A stretch of 64,000 nucleotides of DNA from Acidimicrobiia bacterium (GTDB taxonomy: Bacteria; Actinomycetota; Acidimicrobiia; Acidimicrobiales; Bin134), in NCBI GenBank assembly GCA_022822905.1, contig JAJDYE010000009.1, forward strand, positions 23,212-87,211, given 5' to 3'. The position numbers were made by a program, and so were the translations under genes. The notes under the pieces were generated by a model. It was not told where the DNA came from and made no database searches. It saw only the letters and a program-made list of their open reading frames with translations. Within the stretch, counting starts at the first letter, position 1. Each line of letters begins with the position of its first letter. Shown in pieces: positions 8,633 through 17,988 of the stretch.

Positions 8633-9895
8633 GTGAGCAACCCGCCCACCCGGTTGGCCCGACGGCTGGGCACTGGGGATGCGATCGTGATCGGACTGGG
8701 GTCGATGATCGGGGCCAGCGTGTTCGCTGCCATCGGGCCGGCGGCGGCTGCGGCCGGATCGGGCCTGATGATCGGATTGGCGGTAGCCGGAGTGGTGGCG
8801 TTCTGCAACGCCACATCCTCAGCGCAGTTGGCCGCCCTCTACCCCGCCTCCGGGGGCACCTACGTGTATGGGCGAAAGCGGCTGGGCCACCTTGCCGGGT
8901 TTTGCGCCGGATGGGGGTTCGTGGTCGGCAAGTCGGCCACGCTGTCGGTCTCGGCGCTCGCTTTCGGGGCCTACGCCTTTCCCGAGTACCCGCGGCCCGC
9001 CGGCATCGCCGCCGTTGTGGTGGTGACTGCGATCAATCTCCGAGGCATCACCCGGACGGCGGCGGCCACCCGGGTCACGGTCACCCTGGTGCTGATCGCC
9101 CTCGGTTTGGTGGTGGCCGCTGCGGTGGGCGGGGGCACGGCCGATGCCGACAATCTGGCCGACTGGGGCGAGGGCGGCGCGGGCGGAATTCTGGAGGCAG
9201 CCGGGCTGTTGTTCTTCGCCTTCGCCGGCTATGCCCGCATCGCCACTCTGGGCGAGGAGATCAAAGACCCGGCTCGCACCATTCCCCGGGCCATCCCCGC
9301 CGCGCTGGGCATAACGCTGGTGGTGTATGCCGCGGTGTCGGCCACCGCCCTGTGGGCGGTCGGCCCCGAAGTGCTGGCAAACGCGGCCGCACCATTGGCA
9401 GCGGCCACCGACGCCGGGGCTTGGAACGGCCTCACCCCGGTAGTGCGAGTGGGGGCGGCCATTGCCTCGGCCGGGGCGCTTATGGCTCTGGTCGCCGGCG
9501 TGGGGCGAACCACGTTCGCCATGGCCTCAGAAGGCGACTTGCCCCGATCGCTGGACAAGGTACATCCGACATTCAAGGTGCCCCACTTCGCCGAGATGGC
9601 GGTGGCCGCGGTGGTGATCGTGTTGGTGTCGCTCACCGACCTTCGCAGCGTGCTCGGATTCAGCTCGTTCTGCGTGCTGTTCTACTACGCCGTGACCAAT
9701 GCCGCCGCGTGGACCCTGTCAGCCGCCCGGCGCCGCTGGCCGCGGGGGCTGAGCGGCCTCGGCTTCATCGGCTGCGTCACCCTGGCCGTGGCTCTGCCCG
9801 GGGCCTCCGTGATTGTCGGCCTTCTGGTTCTTGCCGCCGGTATCCTGATCTGGCGAATCCGCAGAGCATTGCCCCAGTCGGCCGCGACCGAGTAA
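8633..9895 (+). CDS. APC-superfamily amino acid permease
   Basis: 420 aa from a GTG at 8633. The N-terminus contains the APC signature GLGSMIGASVFAAIGPAAAAAG (first helix with the unwound GSMIGAS substrate segment). About twelve hydrophobic helices follow. The FAFAGYARIATLGEEIKDP segment corresponds to TM6 and the conserved E-D-P cytoplasmic loop of cationic and neutral amino acid or amine transporters. Length is at the short end of the family. Inner-membrane proton symporter or exchanger by family knowledge; the substrate cannot be assigned. Confidence 0.92.
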   Translation: MSNPPTRLARRLGTGDAIVIGLGSMIGASVFAAIGPAAAAAGSGLMIGLAVAGVVAFCNATSSAQLAALYPASGGTYVYGRKRLGHLAGFCAGWGFVVGKSATLSVSALAFGAYAFPEYPRPAGIAAVVVVTAINLRGITRTAAATRVTVTLVLIALGLVVAAAVGGGTADADNLADWGEGGAGGILEAAGLLFFAFAGYARIATLGEEIKDPARTIPRAIPAALGITLVVYAAVSATALWAVGPEVLANAAAPLAAATDAGAWNGLTPVVRVGAAIASAGALMALVAGVGRTTFAMASEGDLPRSLDKVHPTFKVPHFAEMAVAAVVIVLVSLTDLRSVLGFSSFCVLFYYAVTNAAAWTLSAARRRWPRGLSGLGFIGCVTLAVALPGASVIVGLLVLAAGILIWRIRRALPQSAATE

Positions 9896-9915
9896 AAAGC
9901 AGCAAGAAGGAAGCA

Positions 9916-11658
9916 GTGACGACAACTTCCCCTGTCAACATTGGCAGCGTCCCGGCAACCAGGTTCAAGCATCTGGTTGTCCGCCTGGCAGCACCCGCGG
10001 TGATCGCGGCCACGCTGTGGATGGCAGCGCCAGCCAGCGCCCAGTCCGCGAGCCCCGCAGATATCGCCAAACGCGATCAGCTGATCGCCCAGCAGGAGGC
10101 CCTGCTCAACATCTACCGCTGCCGATTCGGCATTGACGTCCAACAGGTGCCGGGAGGTTGTTTCGACGGATCGCCGGTGAACTCTGCCGAGGAACCCCAG
10201 CCATTCGACGGGACCCCTACATTGGGAGAACTGGCCAGGCGCGACCGACTAGTGGCCGCCCAAGAGGAGCTGCTCAATACCTATCGCTGCCGGTTCGACA
10301 TCGACACCGCCCTGGTCCCGGGAGGATGCGGCGGCAGTTCGCCCGAGCCCACTTCCAGGCCCACTCCCCGACCGACGCCACGGCCGACAGGAGAGGAGAT
10401 GTCTCCCGCGGAGGTTTACGCACTGGTGTCCCCCTCGATCGCACTAATCGAGACATCGTCCAAGATCGGCGGCGGCGTCTTGATAGAAGGCGGCTACATC
10501 GTGACCAACCACCATGTGGTGTGGCCCGACGACAAGACCTGGGTGGTGTTCCCCGACGGCACCGAGCTCCGAGACGTGCCGTTAGTGGGATCGGACTTTA
10601 TGGCCGACCTAGCCGTGCTGGGACCAGTCGACGTCCCCTACCGGCCGCTGGCGTTCTCCGATCGAGATGATCTGCCCCTCGGCAGCAACCTCCTGTTGGT
10701 GGGATATCCGTCTGAGCCTGAGTTGTTCCCACAACCCACCATCACCCAAGGCATCCTGTCTCGTTTGCGCGAGTGGGCCACGTATGACCTCACCATCCTC
10801 CAGTCCGACGCGGCGATTGCCGGCGGGCAAAGCGGAGGGGCCCTCCTCGACTCGCGCGGGGAGGTGGTGGGCATCTCCACGTGGAGATTCAGCGAAGCCG
10901 GTTTCGCCCTGGCCACCTCAGCCGCCGACGATGCGCTGATCGTGCAGAGGCTGATTGCAGGCCAAGTGCCTACAGAAGACAAGACCGAACGACGGGCGCC
11001 GCGAAAAGTTGGAGAATTCGAGCACAACGTCACCGGGACTAGGGGGATCGACAGCCCGGCCTTCACTTTCAACGCCGCGGCGGGCACCAAGGTGACCATC
11101 CGCATCGAGGGCGAGAGCGACGGCCTCATCATCGCCTCCGATGCCGTGGAGACGCTGGCCACGCAGAACTCGACCGAGACCGGAATCGAGCAGGCTTCCT
11201 TCGAGGTGCTCCGAAGCGGCAGGCATTTCGTGAGAATCGGCAGTCTCTCGGACGGAGAGTACGAGTTCGGTCTGACCGCCACGATCAGGCTTCACCCCTA
11301 CAACGACGAAGCCGACGGCACCGTCTTGCTGGCCGAGGGCAATTCAGAGACCTTCTTCGGATTCTTCGACTACACGTTTGACACCGATTGGTACAAGGTC
11401 AGCCTGGAAGAGGGCGACATCATCGAGATCAGCACCGATTCGATCCTTGCCGATACCTCGATCACGGTCAGGAACCGCGAGACGGGCGAAACGGTGAGAA
11501 GCGATGGTACCGACCCGCGCACCGGCTTGGGCTTCGCCAAGAATGCACACCTGCGATTCACCGCCCCCGAAGCCGGCGACTACGCCATCTACATCAACGA
11601 GAACTCAGGAGAACGCGGCATCGGCTACGCCTTGACCGTTGAACGAGTCCAGGAATAG
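9916..11658 (+). CDS. Secreted trypsin-like serine protease with N-terminal Cys repeats and C-terminal PPC-like domains
   Basis: 580 aa from a GTG at 9916 with an AAGAAGGAAG ribosome-binding site; 20 bp after the permease. A Sec signal peptide (residues 1-42, cleavage after ASA) is followed by two copies of a ~36-residue module (47-82 and 103-138) with the pattern RDxLxAxQExLLNxYRCxFxID then VPGGC. A Pro/Thr/Arg-rich linker (143-158) follows. The HtrA-like protease domain has catalytic His200 (TNHHVV), Asp231 (ADLAVL) and Ser306 (GGQSGGAL). The region from ~350 holds two beta-rich segments resembling bacterial pre-peptidase C-terminal domains. No PDZ domain is evident. Likely an exported processing or quality-control protease. 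Confidence 0.88.
   Translation: MTTTSPVNIGSVPATRFKHLVVRLAAPAVIAATLWMAAPASAQSASPADIAKRDQLIAQQEALLNIYRCRFGIDVQQVPGGCFDGSPVNSAEEPQPFDGTPTLGELARRDRLVAAQEELLNTYRCRFDIDTALVPGGCGGSSPEPTSRPTPRPTPRPTGEEMSPAEVYALVSPSIALIETSSKIGGGVLIEGGYIVTNHHVVWPDDKTWVVFPDGTELRDVPLVGSDFMADLAVLGPVDVPYRPLAFSDRDDLPLGSNLLLVGYPSEPELFPQPTITQGILSRLREWATYDLTILQSDAAIAGGQSGGALLDSRGEVVGISTWRFSEAGFALATSAADDALIVQRLIAGQVPTEDKTERRAPRKVGEFEHNVTGTRGIDSPAFTFNAAAGTKVTIRIEGESDGLIIASDAVETLATQNSTETGIEQASFEVLRSGRHFVRIGSLSDGEYEFGLTATIRLHPYNDEADGTVLLAEGNSETFFGFFDYTFDTDWYKVSLEEGDIIEISTDSILADTSITVRNRETGETVRSDGTDPRTGLGFAKNAHLRFTAPEAGDYAIYINENSGERGIGYALTVERVQE
10054..10329 (+). repeat. Two-copy protein repeat YRC(R)F-ID...VPGGC inside the protease gene
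   Basis: Two in-frame modules (about 10054-10161 and 10222-10329) encode the same pattern: a charged helix (RDQLIAQQEALLNIYRC / RDRLVAAQEELLNTYRC), an F.ID turn and a VPGGC end. Each has exactly two cysteines twelve residues apart, suggesting one disulfide per module outside the cytoplasm. The DNA has diverged, so the duplication is not recent. Confidence 0.75.
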
Positions 11659-11679
11659 TGATCTCTTTCGAGATGTTAA

Positions 11680-12780
11680 TCAGGCCCCGCCTCGCACGTG
11701 GGCTGCGATCTGGTCCTCGAAGGTGAAGTCCAGATCGAGGCTTTGGTCGAGGCCCTCGGCGACCATCCAGCGGTGTACGTGATCGACCATGGCGGCCAGG
11801 GTGTACTCGGGCTCCCAGCCGATGTCGGCTCGAAGTCGGTCGACGGAGAACACCACGCTTCGGTTCCATCGATGCAGGTTGGGCGCCAGCCGCTGCACCA
11901 ATTGGGCCAGTTTGAACCGCCGCCGGGTGTTCTCGGCATCGGCTCGGGCGGTGTCAGAGCTGCGAATGTCGATGTTCACTGGGGAGGCTCGCCCCTCCTC
12001 GAACACCAGTGCGCCGTCCCATAGGTCGTCCATCATCGAGGCGGGGATGAACACCTTGTCGGCCTCCCTCCCCAGCACCTCGGCAAAGGTATCCACATAG
12101 CCCACGTCTGACTGGTATGTCCCGCCGGTGAGGTTGTAGCGCTTCCCAAAGGTCTGGGGCTGGAGCATCATCGTCCGCAGCGCCCGGGCCTGATCGTCTA
12201 CATGGCCCACTTGGCCCACCGTGGTGCCGTCGCCGGGGATCAGCACCGGGCGGCCCCGCAGCAGCCGCAGGATCATCCGCTGCTCCCGGTCGGCCAGGAT
12301 GTTGCGGGGACCGAACACCATCGAGAACGGCACGATGGTGGCCGGGAACCCCCGGCTGCGCCAGGCATCGACCAGGATGTCTTCGCACAGGAGCTTGTGC
12401 AGCCCGTACTCGTTCTGGTTGGGACCGCGGTCGACGGGGTGGTCCTCGGTGATGGGAAGGATGTCGGTGGGGGCGTAGATGACCGTGGACGAGGCGAAGA
12501 TGTAGTGGCCGACGCGCCCCTCGAACACCTCGATCATCAGTTCCACATCGGCCGGGTGATAGGCGCTCATGTCCTGCACCACGTCGAAGCTCTCCCCGCC
12601 CAGCACCGATAGCACCTGGTCGTGGTCGGTGCGGTCGGCCACCAGTCGGCTTACCGACCGGGGAAAGTCCACCCGGGTGCGCCCTCGGTTCAGCACCGTA
12701 ACCTCGTGGCCCTGCTTGACGAGTTCCATGACCAGCGAGTAACCGTTGAACTGGCTCCCGCCCATGACCAGCACCTTCAT
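11680..12780 (-). CDS. NAD-dependent epimerase/dehydratase family protein
   Basis: 366 aa starting MKVLVMGGSQFNGYSLV with an AAAGGAGCTGA ribosome-binding site. It is an extended SDR: the N-terminal GGSxFNG nucleotide loop, ASSTVIYAP (catalytic Ser/Thr strand), YGLHK (Tyr-Lys) and VPFSMVFGPRN are as in isoflavone-reductase-like or nucleotide-sugar epimerases. The C-terminal part (TARADAENTRRR..., DIGWEPEYTL) matches the substrate domain of sugar epimerases. It lies 28 bp after the CoA-transferase stop, so it is probably the last gene of the operon starting at 15936. The role in that operon is unclear. Confidence 0.88.
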   Translation of the reverse strand: MKVLVMGGSQFNGYSLVMELVKQGHEVTVLNRGRTRVDFPRSVSRLVADRTDHDQVLSVLGGESFDVVQDMSAYHPADVELMIEVFEGRVGHYIFASSTVIYAPTDILPITEDHPVDRGPNQNEYGLHKLLCEDILVDAWRSRGFPATIVPFSMVFGPRNILADREQRMILRLLRGRPVLIPGDGTTVGQVGHVDDQARALRTMMLQPQTFGKRYNLTGGTYQSDVGYVDTFAEVLGREADKVFIPASMMDDLWDGALVFEEGRASPVNIDIRSSDTARADAENTRRRFKLAQLVQRLAPNLHRWNRSVVFSVDRLRADIGWEPEYTLAAMVDHVHRWMVAEGLDQSLDLDFTFEDQIAAHVRGGA

Positions 12781-12808
12781 TTCAGCTCCTTTGACTGATG
12801 GATCGAGT

Positions 12809-15109
12809 TCAGCGGCAGATGCCGGCTTCGGCCAGGGCTTCTACTTCGTTGGGGGGGATGCCCAGCACTTCCCCCAGCACCTCGACGGTGTCGACGCCCA
12901 ACAAGGGGGATGGGCCTGCCATGCGGGTGGCGGTACGACTGAAGCGGATCGGGTTGCCCACATGGGTCTCCTTGCCCACCACGGGGTGCTCCAGCACGTC
13001 GAGAGCACCTCTCGCGGCCAGGTGCTCGTCGCCCAGGTGGTCGTAGGGCCCCATTACCGACATGGCCGACACCCCGGCAGCCTGCAATCGCTCAGCTCGT
13101 TCGTCGGCCAGCCCGTCGGCCATCCAGGCGGCTACCGCGGCATCCACCGCTGTCACATCGGCCAGCCGGTCGGCATTGGTGGGCCAGCGGTTCTCCACGC
13201 CGATCACCTCACAACAACGCTGCCACGACTCGTCGTCGTGGCAGGCAAGCGCTACCCAGTCGTCGTCGCCACCGGCTCGGTACACATCGTGGGGAGCAAC
13301 CGTGTCTGACCGGTTGCCTTTGGCCTGGGGATCGGCACCGTCGGCCGCCGCTCCCATATACACGTCACCGATGAGGTAGGCCGCGGCCTCGGTCTGGGCC
13401 ATATCGATGAGCTGGCCCTGGCCGGTGCGCTGCTTGTGGTCTAGGGCGGCCAGCACCGCCACGGCCAGCAGTTTGCCCGCGATGTGGTCGGGATGGTTCA
13501 GGGTGGTGCCGCACGGAAACGGCACATCGGCGTGGTTCCACAGCCAGTGGGCCCCGGCAAAGCTGGCGTTGAGCGGCCCGTAGGCCGGCATCTTGCCCAT
13601 CGGTCCGCCCCGGCCGTAGCCCTGCGAGCACACGTACACCAGATCGGATCGCTTGGCCGACATGTCATCCCATCCCAGGCCGAGCTTGTCCAGCGACCCG
13701 CCCCGCAGGTTCTCGGCCACCACATCAGCGGCCATGAACAACTCAAGAGCCAGTTCCCGGCCCCGCTCGGTGGTCATATCCAGGGCCACCGAACGCCGTC
13801 CCCGGCTCTCAGCATTGAACGGGAATGCCTTGTTGAGATCACCCCGGCCAGCGAAGCGCAGAGAATCGGGATGGGCCACCGATTCGATCTTGATGACGTC
13901 AGCCCCCAGATCCGACAGCATCCAGGTGGCTTCGGGCACCACCGCGGCCATACCGAACTCCACTACCCGCACTCCAGCCAGAATTTGGCCGTTGTCGTTG
14001 GCGCCGTTGGAGGGGCCGGGTACCCACGGATTGTCGTCGGGACGGGCATTGAACTGAACCCGCTCGTCTTTTTCCCGTGGCGCCGATTTACGCACTCCGG
14101 CCGGGGTACCCGAGAGCTTCCAGGGGGCATCGGGGACAGGCAAACCCTCGGAGCCCTCCACGTCGTAGCGGAAGAACCCTCGACCAGCCACCTGGGGATG
14201 CTCGGCAAATTCGCTGGGCGACTGAATCACACCAATGGTGGTGCCCGCGGCCAGACCATGCTCGAACAGGTCGGTTCGGTCTCGCTGCGACGTGATCGCG
14301 TCGGCCACCATGTGGATGACGTCTCGATTCCTCCCTCGAAATACCCCGTCGGCCCACTCCGGACCGGTCAATGCGTCGGGGTTGCCCAGCACTTCCACAA
14401 AGCCGGTCCACTGGTAGGGCGTGCCGATCACCGTGCGCACCCAGCCGTCGCGGGCCGGAAAGATCCAGTAGTTCCCATCGGCGTTGCGACGGCCTTCATC
14501 GGGCAGCTCGGGGAAGTGGCGCACATAGTCGGGAATGAGCACCGACCAGGGGTTGAGCCCGGACAGAGCCGCCTCCTGCACGCTGATCTCCACCACTTGG
14601 CCGTGGCCGTGGCGGCGGCGGTCCATCACCGCAGCCAACCCGCCAAGTGCGCCGAACACCGAAGCGCAGTCATGGGCCAGATAGCCGGGATGCCAACACG
14701 GCGACTTTTCCCGAAAGCCCGACAGGAAGTGCCCACCCGACGAGGCGAATGCCGGTAGCGGCTCCAGCTTCCAGTCTGAACGGGGTCCGGTGAGGCCCAT
14801 GTCGGTGAGTGCCACGACGACGAGGGAGGGATGGCGATCGGCCAGGTTCTCGAGATCGAGTCCGCTGTTGTCGATGAGCAGGTCGGCGGCTGACGTCAAC
14901 TCTTCAAATTCAGTGAGATCGCCGGCTGCCTTGTTGGCGTTGCGGTGGGCGTGGGCCAGGTCGTCAGGATCGGGAACCGGCGGCACCCGGATCACCTCGG
15001 CCCCCAGATCACCCAGGATCCGACCGCAAAGCGCGCCGCGCATATCGGTGTGGTCCACCACCCGAAGCCCGCTCAGCGCTCCGGGTGCCATGCCTGGGCT
15101 TGAGGTCAT
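12809..15109 (-). CDS. Double-domain class III (CaiB/BaiF) CoA-transferase
   Basis: 766 aa, about twice the usual ~390-400 aa, because two CaiB-type halves are fused. Half 1 (about 10-370) begins LSGLRVVDHTDMRGALCGR and carries a candidate catalytic Asp in LAHDCASVFGALGGL. Half 2 (about 380-766) begins ILAGVRVVEFGMAAVVPE, has the SRGRRSVALDM and NLRGGSLDKLGLG segments and an Asp in NHPDHIAGK. Half 1 lacks most of the conserved SLD-type segment, so only half 2 may bind CoA normally. Such proteins transfer CoA between carboxylic acids. Its ATG overlaps the enoyl-CoA hydratase stop by ATGA, indicating coupled activation and hydration of one acid. Confidence 0.92.
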   Translation of the reverse strand: MTSSPGMAPGALSGLRVVDHTDMRGALCGRILGDLGAEVIRVPPVPDPDDLAHAHRNANKAAGDLTEFEELTSAADLLIDNSGLDLENLADRHPSLVVVALTDMGLTGPRSDWKLEPLPAFASSGGHFLSGFREKSPCWHPGYLAHDCASVFGALGGLAAVMDRRRHGHGQVVEISVQEAALSGLNPWSVLIPDYVRHFPELPDEGRRNADGNYWIFPARDGWVRTVIGTPYQWTGFVEVLGNPDALTGPEWADGVFRGRNRDVIHMVADAITSQRDRTDLFEHGLAAGTTIGVIQSPSEFAEHPQVAGRGFFRYDVEGSEGLPVPDAPWKLSGTPAGVRKSAPREKDERVQFNARPDDNPWVPGPSNGANDNGQILAGVRVVEFGMAAVVPEATWMLSDLGADVIKIESVAHPDSLRFAGRGDLNKAFPFNAESRGRRSVALDMTTERGRELALELFMAADVVAENLRGGSLDKLGLGWDDMSAKRSDLVYVCSQGYGRGGPMGKMPAYGPLNASFAGAHWLWNHADVPFPCGTTLNHPDHIAGKLLAVAVLAALDHKQRTGQGQLIDMAQTEAAAYLIGDVYMGAAADGADPQAKGNRSDTVAPHDVYRAGGDDDWVALACHDDESWQRCCEVIGVENRWPTNADRLADVTAVDAAVAAWMADGLADERAERLQAAGVSAMSVMGPYDHLGDEHLAARGALDVLEHPVVGKETHVGNPIRFSRTATRMAGPSPLLGVDTVEVLGEVLGIPPNEVEALAEAGICR

Positions 15110-15936
15110 CGGATGCGGGGCTCGATGCGAGTCTGCTCCTTGATGCCCCGGGCCTTCTCGGTGATCTCCTCTTCAGCCCCGGCCAGACTCAAGAAGGCCA
15201 CTCCGCTGTTCATGGCGTTGGCCAGCGTGGTGTACTGCGCCGTCCACAACCCCTTCATGGTTGCTTCGATGGCCAGCCGTTCGGGGGCCGACGCTATGGC
15301 CTCGGCGCACCAGCGGGCCGTGTCCATCAGGTCGTCCAGCGGCACCACTTCCTGCACCAGCCCGATCTGGAAGGCCCGCTGGGCCGACATGCGCTCGTGC
15401 CGCCCGAGCAGCGACATCCGCATCACCTCTCCCAACGGCATCCGCTGGAGCATGAACATGGGCTCGTTCACCGCGGGCATGCCGTGGCTCACATGGGGGT
15501 CGAAGAAAGTGGCGTTGTCGGAGGCAATGATGAATTCCACCTCCCCCAGGAGGTAGAACGCGCCGCCCGCGGCCATGCCGTTGACCGCGGCGATCACCGG
15601 GCGCCAATAGTCATTGGATTTGGGGCCGACAGTGGAGATCGGGTCGTCGACCATAAACGGCGAGGCCGGCTGTTTCCACGACCCGGTGATATCCACCCCG
15701 GTGCTGAAGGCTCGCTCACCGGTGCCGGTGAGGATCACGCATCGCACATCGTCGTTGTAGCGAAGATGGGCCCACGCGGCCCGAAGCTCATCGCACGCCG
15801 TGTTGTCCATGGCGTTGAGCCGTTCCGGCCGGTTCAATGTGAGCACCGCCACCCCGTCGGACTCCTCATACAGCAAGGTCTCGTAATTTGACACGGCCCG
15901 AAGCGTAGTACCCCTCTTCTGCGGCTCACTCCCCAT
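15106..15936 (-). CDS. Enoyl-CoA hydratase/isomerase family protein
   Basis: 276 aa from the ATG at 15936 (AAGGTG upstream); a GTG at 15894 giving VSNYETLLYEESDG is an equally reasonable start. Crotonase motifs are LNRPERLNAMD, GTGERAFSTGVDITG (first oxyanion hole) and AAVNGMAAGGAFYLLGEVEF (second). First gene of a three-gene operon with the CoA-transferase and the epimerase. The order suggests hydration of an enoyl-CoA made by the downstream transferase. Divergent from the LLM gene at 16004. Confidence 0.9.
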   Translation of the reverse strand: MGSEPQKRGTTLRAVSNYETLLYEESDGVAVLTLNRPERLNAMDNTACDELRAAWAHLRYNDDVRCVILTGTGERAFSTGVDITGSWKQPASPFMVDDPISTVGPKSNDYWRPVIAAVNGMAAGGAFYLLGEVEFIIASDNATFFDPHVSHGMPAVNEPMFMLQRMPLGEVMRMSLLGRHERMSAQRAFQIGLVQEVVPLDDLMDTARWCAEAIASAPERLAIEATMKGLWTAQYTTLANAMNSGVAFLSLAGAEEEITEKARGIKEQTRIEPRIR

Positions 15937-16003
15937 CGCACCTTGCCCGAGGCCATTTGCACACGATGCGACCGTCTAACAGGCCGGCGTTACCATCCCA
16001 CCC

Positions 16004-16876
16004 ATGGACATCGGAAGAATCGGTTTGTGGCAGGGCGTGCTCGACCAGCAGCCCTCGAGTCGAGTACGAGAAGTCGTCGCCGAGCTCGAGGAGATGGGCT
16101 GGCCCACGGTGTGGATCCCCGAGGCGGTGGGCCGGGATCCCTTCGTGTCGGCGTCGGTCATGCTGGGAGCCACTAACTCGCTGAAGATCGCCACCGGGAT
16201 CGTGCAGATCCACGCCCGCCACCCCATGACCACCGCGGCGGCCCAGAAGACAGTGGCCGAGGCGTTTAACAATCGGTTCCTGCTCGGTATCGGCGTGAGC
16301 CACGGCCCGTTCATCGAGGGCATCCGCAAGCTGGACTACTCCAAGCCCTACTCCCTCATGGTGGAGTACCTCAACGAGATGGAGGGGGCCATGTACATGG
16401 CCGCCGGACCGGAGGAGGCGCCGCCGACGGTGCTGGCCGCGCTGGGCCCCAAGATGCTGGCCTTGGCCGCGGAGCGAACCGCTGGCGCCCACCCCTACTT
16501 CGTGCCTCCCGAGCACACCGCCAGTGCACGCGAGGTCATGGGCCCCGACGCCCTGCTGGCCCCCGAGCAGAAGGTGTGCTTGGAGACCGATCCCGAGGCA
16601 GCCCGGGCACTGGCCCGAGAGAACATGGCCCTTTATCTGGGGCTTCCCAACTACGTGAACAACCTCTTCCGGCTGGGCTTCACCGAGGAAGACGTGGCCG
16701 AGCAATCCGACCGTCTGGTAGACGCCATCGTGGCCTGGGGAGACTTGGACACCATCCGCGCCCGCATCCAGGCCCATCACGACGCCGGCGCCGACCACGT
16801 AGCTGTTCAGGTACTCAGCCCCCGCGGCGAGCTGCCTCTGGCCCAATGGCGAACCCTGGCCGACGCCCTTCTATAG
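16004..16876 (+). CDS. LLM-class flavin/F420-dependent oxidoreductase
   Basis: 290 aa starting MDIGRIGLWQGVLDQQPSS. Luciferase-like TIM-barrel features are WPTVWIPEAVGRDPF, LKIATGIVQIHARHP (ATGI/RHP-type strand) and FLLGIGVSHGPFIEG. The family uses FMNH2 or, in actinobacteria, often F420. The AHPYFVPPEHTASARE segment is typical of the TIGR03620-like F420 group (family placement from memory). Precedes an SDR on the same strand with a 60-bp gap. Substrate unknown. Confidence 0.9.
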   Translation: MDIGRIGLWQGVLDQQPSSRVREVVAELEEMGWPTVWIPEAVGRDPFVSASVMLGATNSLKIATGIVQIHARHPMTTAAAQKTVAEAFNNRFLLGIGVSHGPFIEGIRKLDYSKPYSLMVEYLNEMEGAMYMAAGPEEAPPTVLAALGPKMLALAAERTAGAHPYFVPPEHTASAREVMGPDALLAPEQKVCLETDPEAARALARENMALYLGLPNYVNNLFRLGFTEEDVAEQSDRLVDAIVAWGDLDTIRARIQAHHDAGADHVAVQVLSPRGELPLAQWRTLADALL

Positions 16877-16936
16877 TTCGTCGGCGAAGCTCCTACGAAT
16901 AGACGAGGGGCTCAAAAGCACGAGGGGTTCGACACC

Positions 16937-17872
16937 ATGAGCAGGCTTTGTGAAGGACGGGTTGCGGTCATCACCGGCGCCGGACGGGGCATCGGGCGGG
17001 AGTACGCCCTGATGCTGGCCAACCACGGCGCCAAGGTAGTTGTCAACGACTTGGGCGCCGACCCCGATGGCCGCGGCGGCGACGCCGGGCCCGCCGGTGA
17101 GGTGGTCGAGGAGATTCGGGCCATGGGCGGCGAGGCAGTGGTCAACGGCGCCGATGTCAGCGACTTCGACGCCGCCCGGGACATGATCCACCAGGCCATC
17201 GACACATTTGGGACGCTCGACATCCTCATCAACAACGCCGGCATCCTGCGGGATCGCATGGTGTTCTCCATGAGCGAGTCCGACTGGGATGCGGTGGTGC
17301 AAGTACACCTCAAGGGCACCTTCGCCCCGGTCCACCACGCCGCGGCCTGGTGGCGGGAGCAAACCAAGGCCGGGCAGAGCTTCCAAGCCCGAATCATCAA
17401 TACGGCATCTCCATCGGGCATATTCGGCAACGTGGGCCAAACCAATTACGGCGCGGCAAAGGCGGGCATCGCCGCCTTCACGGTGATCTCGGCCATGGAG
17501 CTGGTTCGCTACGGCATCACCGTGAACTGCATCGCCCCCAGCGCCCTGACCAGGCTGACCGCCCCGCTGATGGGCGGCGGCGACATCTCCGAAGAAATCC
17601 AGGAGACGATGTCCCCCACTTGGATCGCCCCCATCGTCACCTGGCTGTGCAGTCCTGAAGCGGACAACGTGACCGGCCGGGTCTGGGTAGTGGGCAATGG
17701 CCGGCTGGGTATCGCAGAGGGCTGGGCTCTCGGGCCCAACGTGCCCCTCGAATCCCAAGACCCCACCACCTTGCACCCGGTGGTGGCCGATCTGATGGCC
17801 AAGGCTGAGTTGAACGCCGACATGAGCGGCAACCCCGCCGAAGGCCCCGGCAGGCCAAGCAACAGCATCTGA
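16937..17872 (+). CDS. Short-chain dehydrogenase, (3R)-hydroxyacyl-CoA dehydrogenase-like
   Basis: 311 aa starting MSRLCEGRVAVITGAGRGIGREYAL. Motifs are TGAGRGIG, NNAGILRDRM and the catalytic YGAAK. The REYAL and VVVNDLGADPDGRG segments are characteristic of SDRs related to the dehydrogenase part of peroxisomal multifunctional enzyme 2 (HSD17B4), which act on 3-hydroxyacyl-CoAs and sterol side chains. This suggests a beta-oxidation role; assignment is by resemblance only. Followed by a cluster of hairpins before the convergent neighbour. Confidence 0.92.
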   Translation: MSRLCEGRVAVITGAGRGIGREYALMLANHGAKVVVNDLGADPDGRGGDAGPAGEVVEEIRAMGGEAVVNGADVSDFDAARDMIHQAIDTFGTLDILINNAGILRDRMVFSMSESDWDAVVQVHLKGTFAPVHHAAAWWREQTKAGQSFQARIINTASPSGIFGNVGQTNYGAAKAGIAAFTVISAMELVRYGITVNCIAPSALTRLTAPLMGGGDISEEIQETMSPTWIAPIVTWLCSPEADNVTGRVWVVGNGRLGIAEGWALGPNVPLESQDPTTLHPVVADLMAKAELNADMSGNPAEGPGRPSNSI

Positions 17873-17899
17873 GTCAGAGTCGCTGGATAAACCAGGGTA

Positions 17900-17986
17900 G
17901 GGCCGGGGGGTGGCCCGGCTCAGGGCGCCCGCCGCCCGGACTCCATGGAGGACGGCGGGCTGGGCCGGGTCAGGACCCGCCGGCCC
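17900..17986. terminator. Three GC-rich hairpins between convergent genes
   Basis: The 116-bp gap between two converging genes is almost filled by inverted repeats: GGGCC/GGCCC at 17900-17916; CCCGCCG/CGGCGGG at 17928-17959 with a nested CTCCATGGAG palindrome; GGGCCGGGT/ACCC-CCGGCCC at 17962-17986 with one bulged base. There is no T-run on either strand, so these would be L-shaped bidirectional terminators as often seen in actinobacteria. Function is inferred from position. Confidence 0.6.
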
Positions 17987-17988
17987 GG

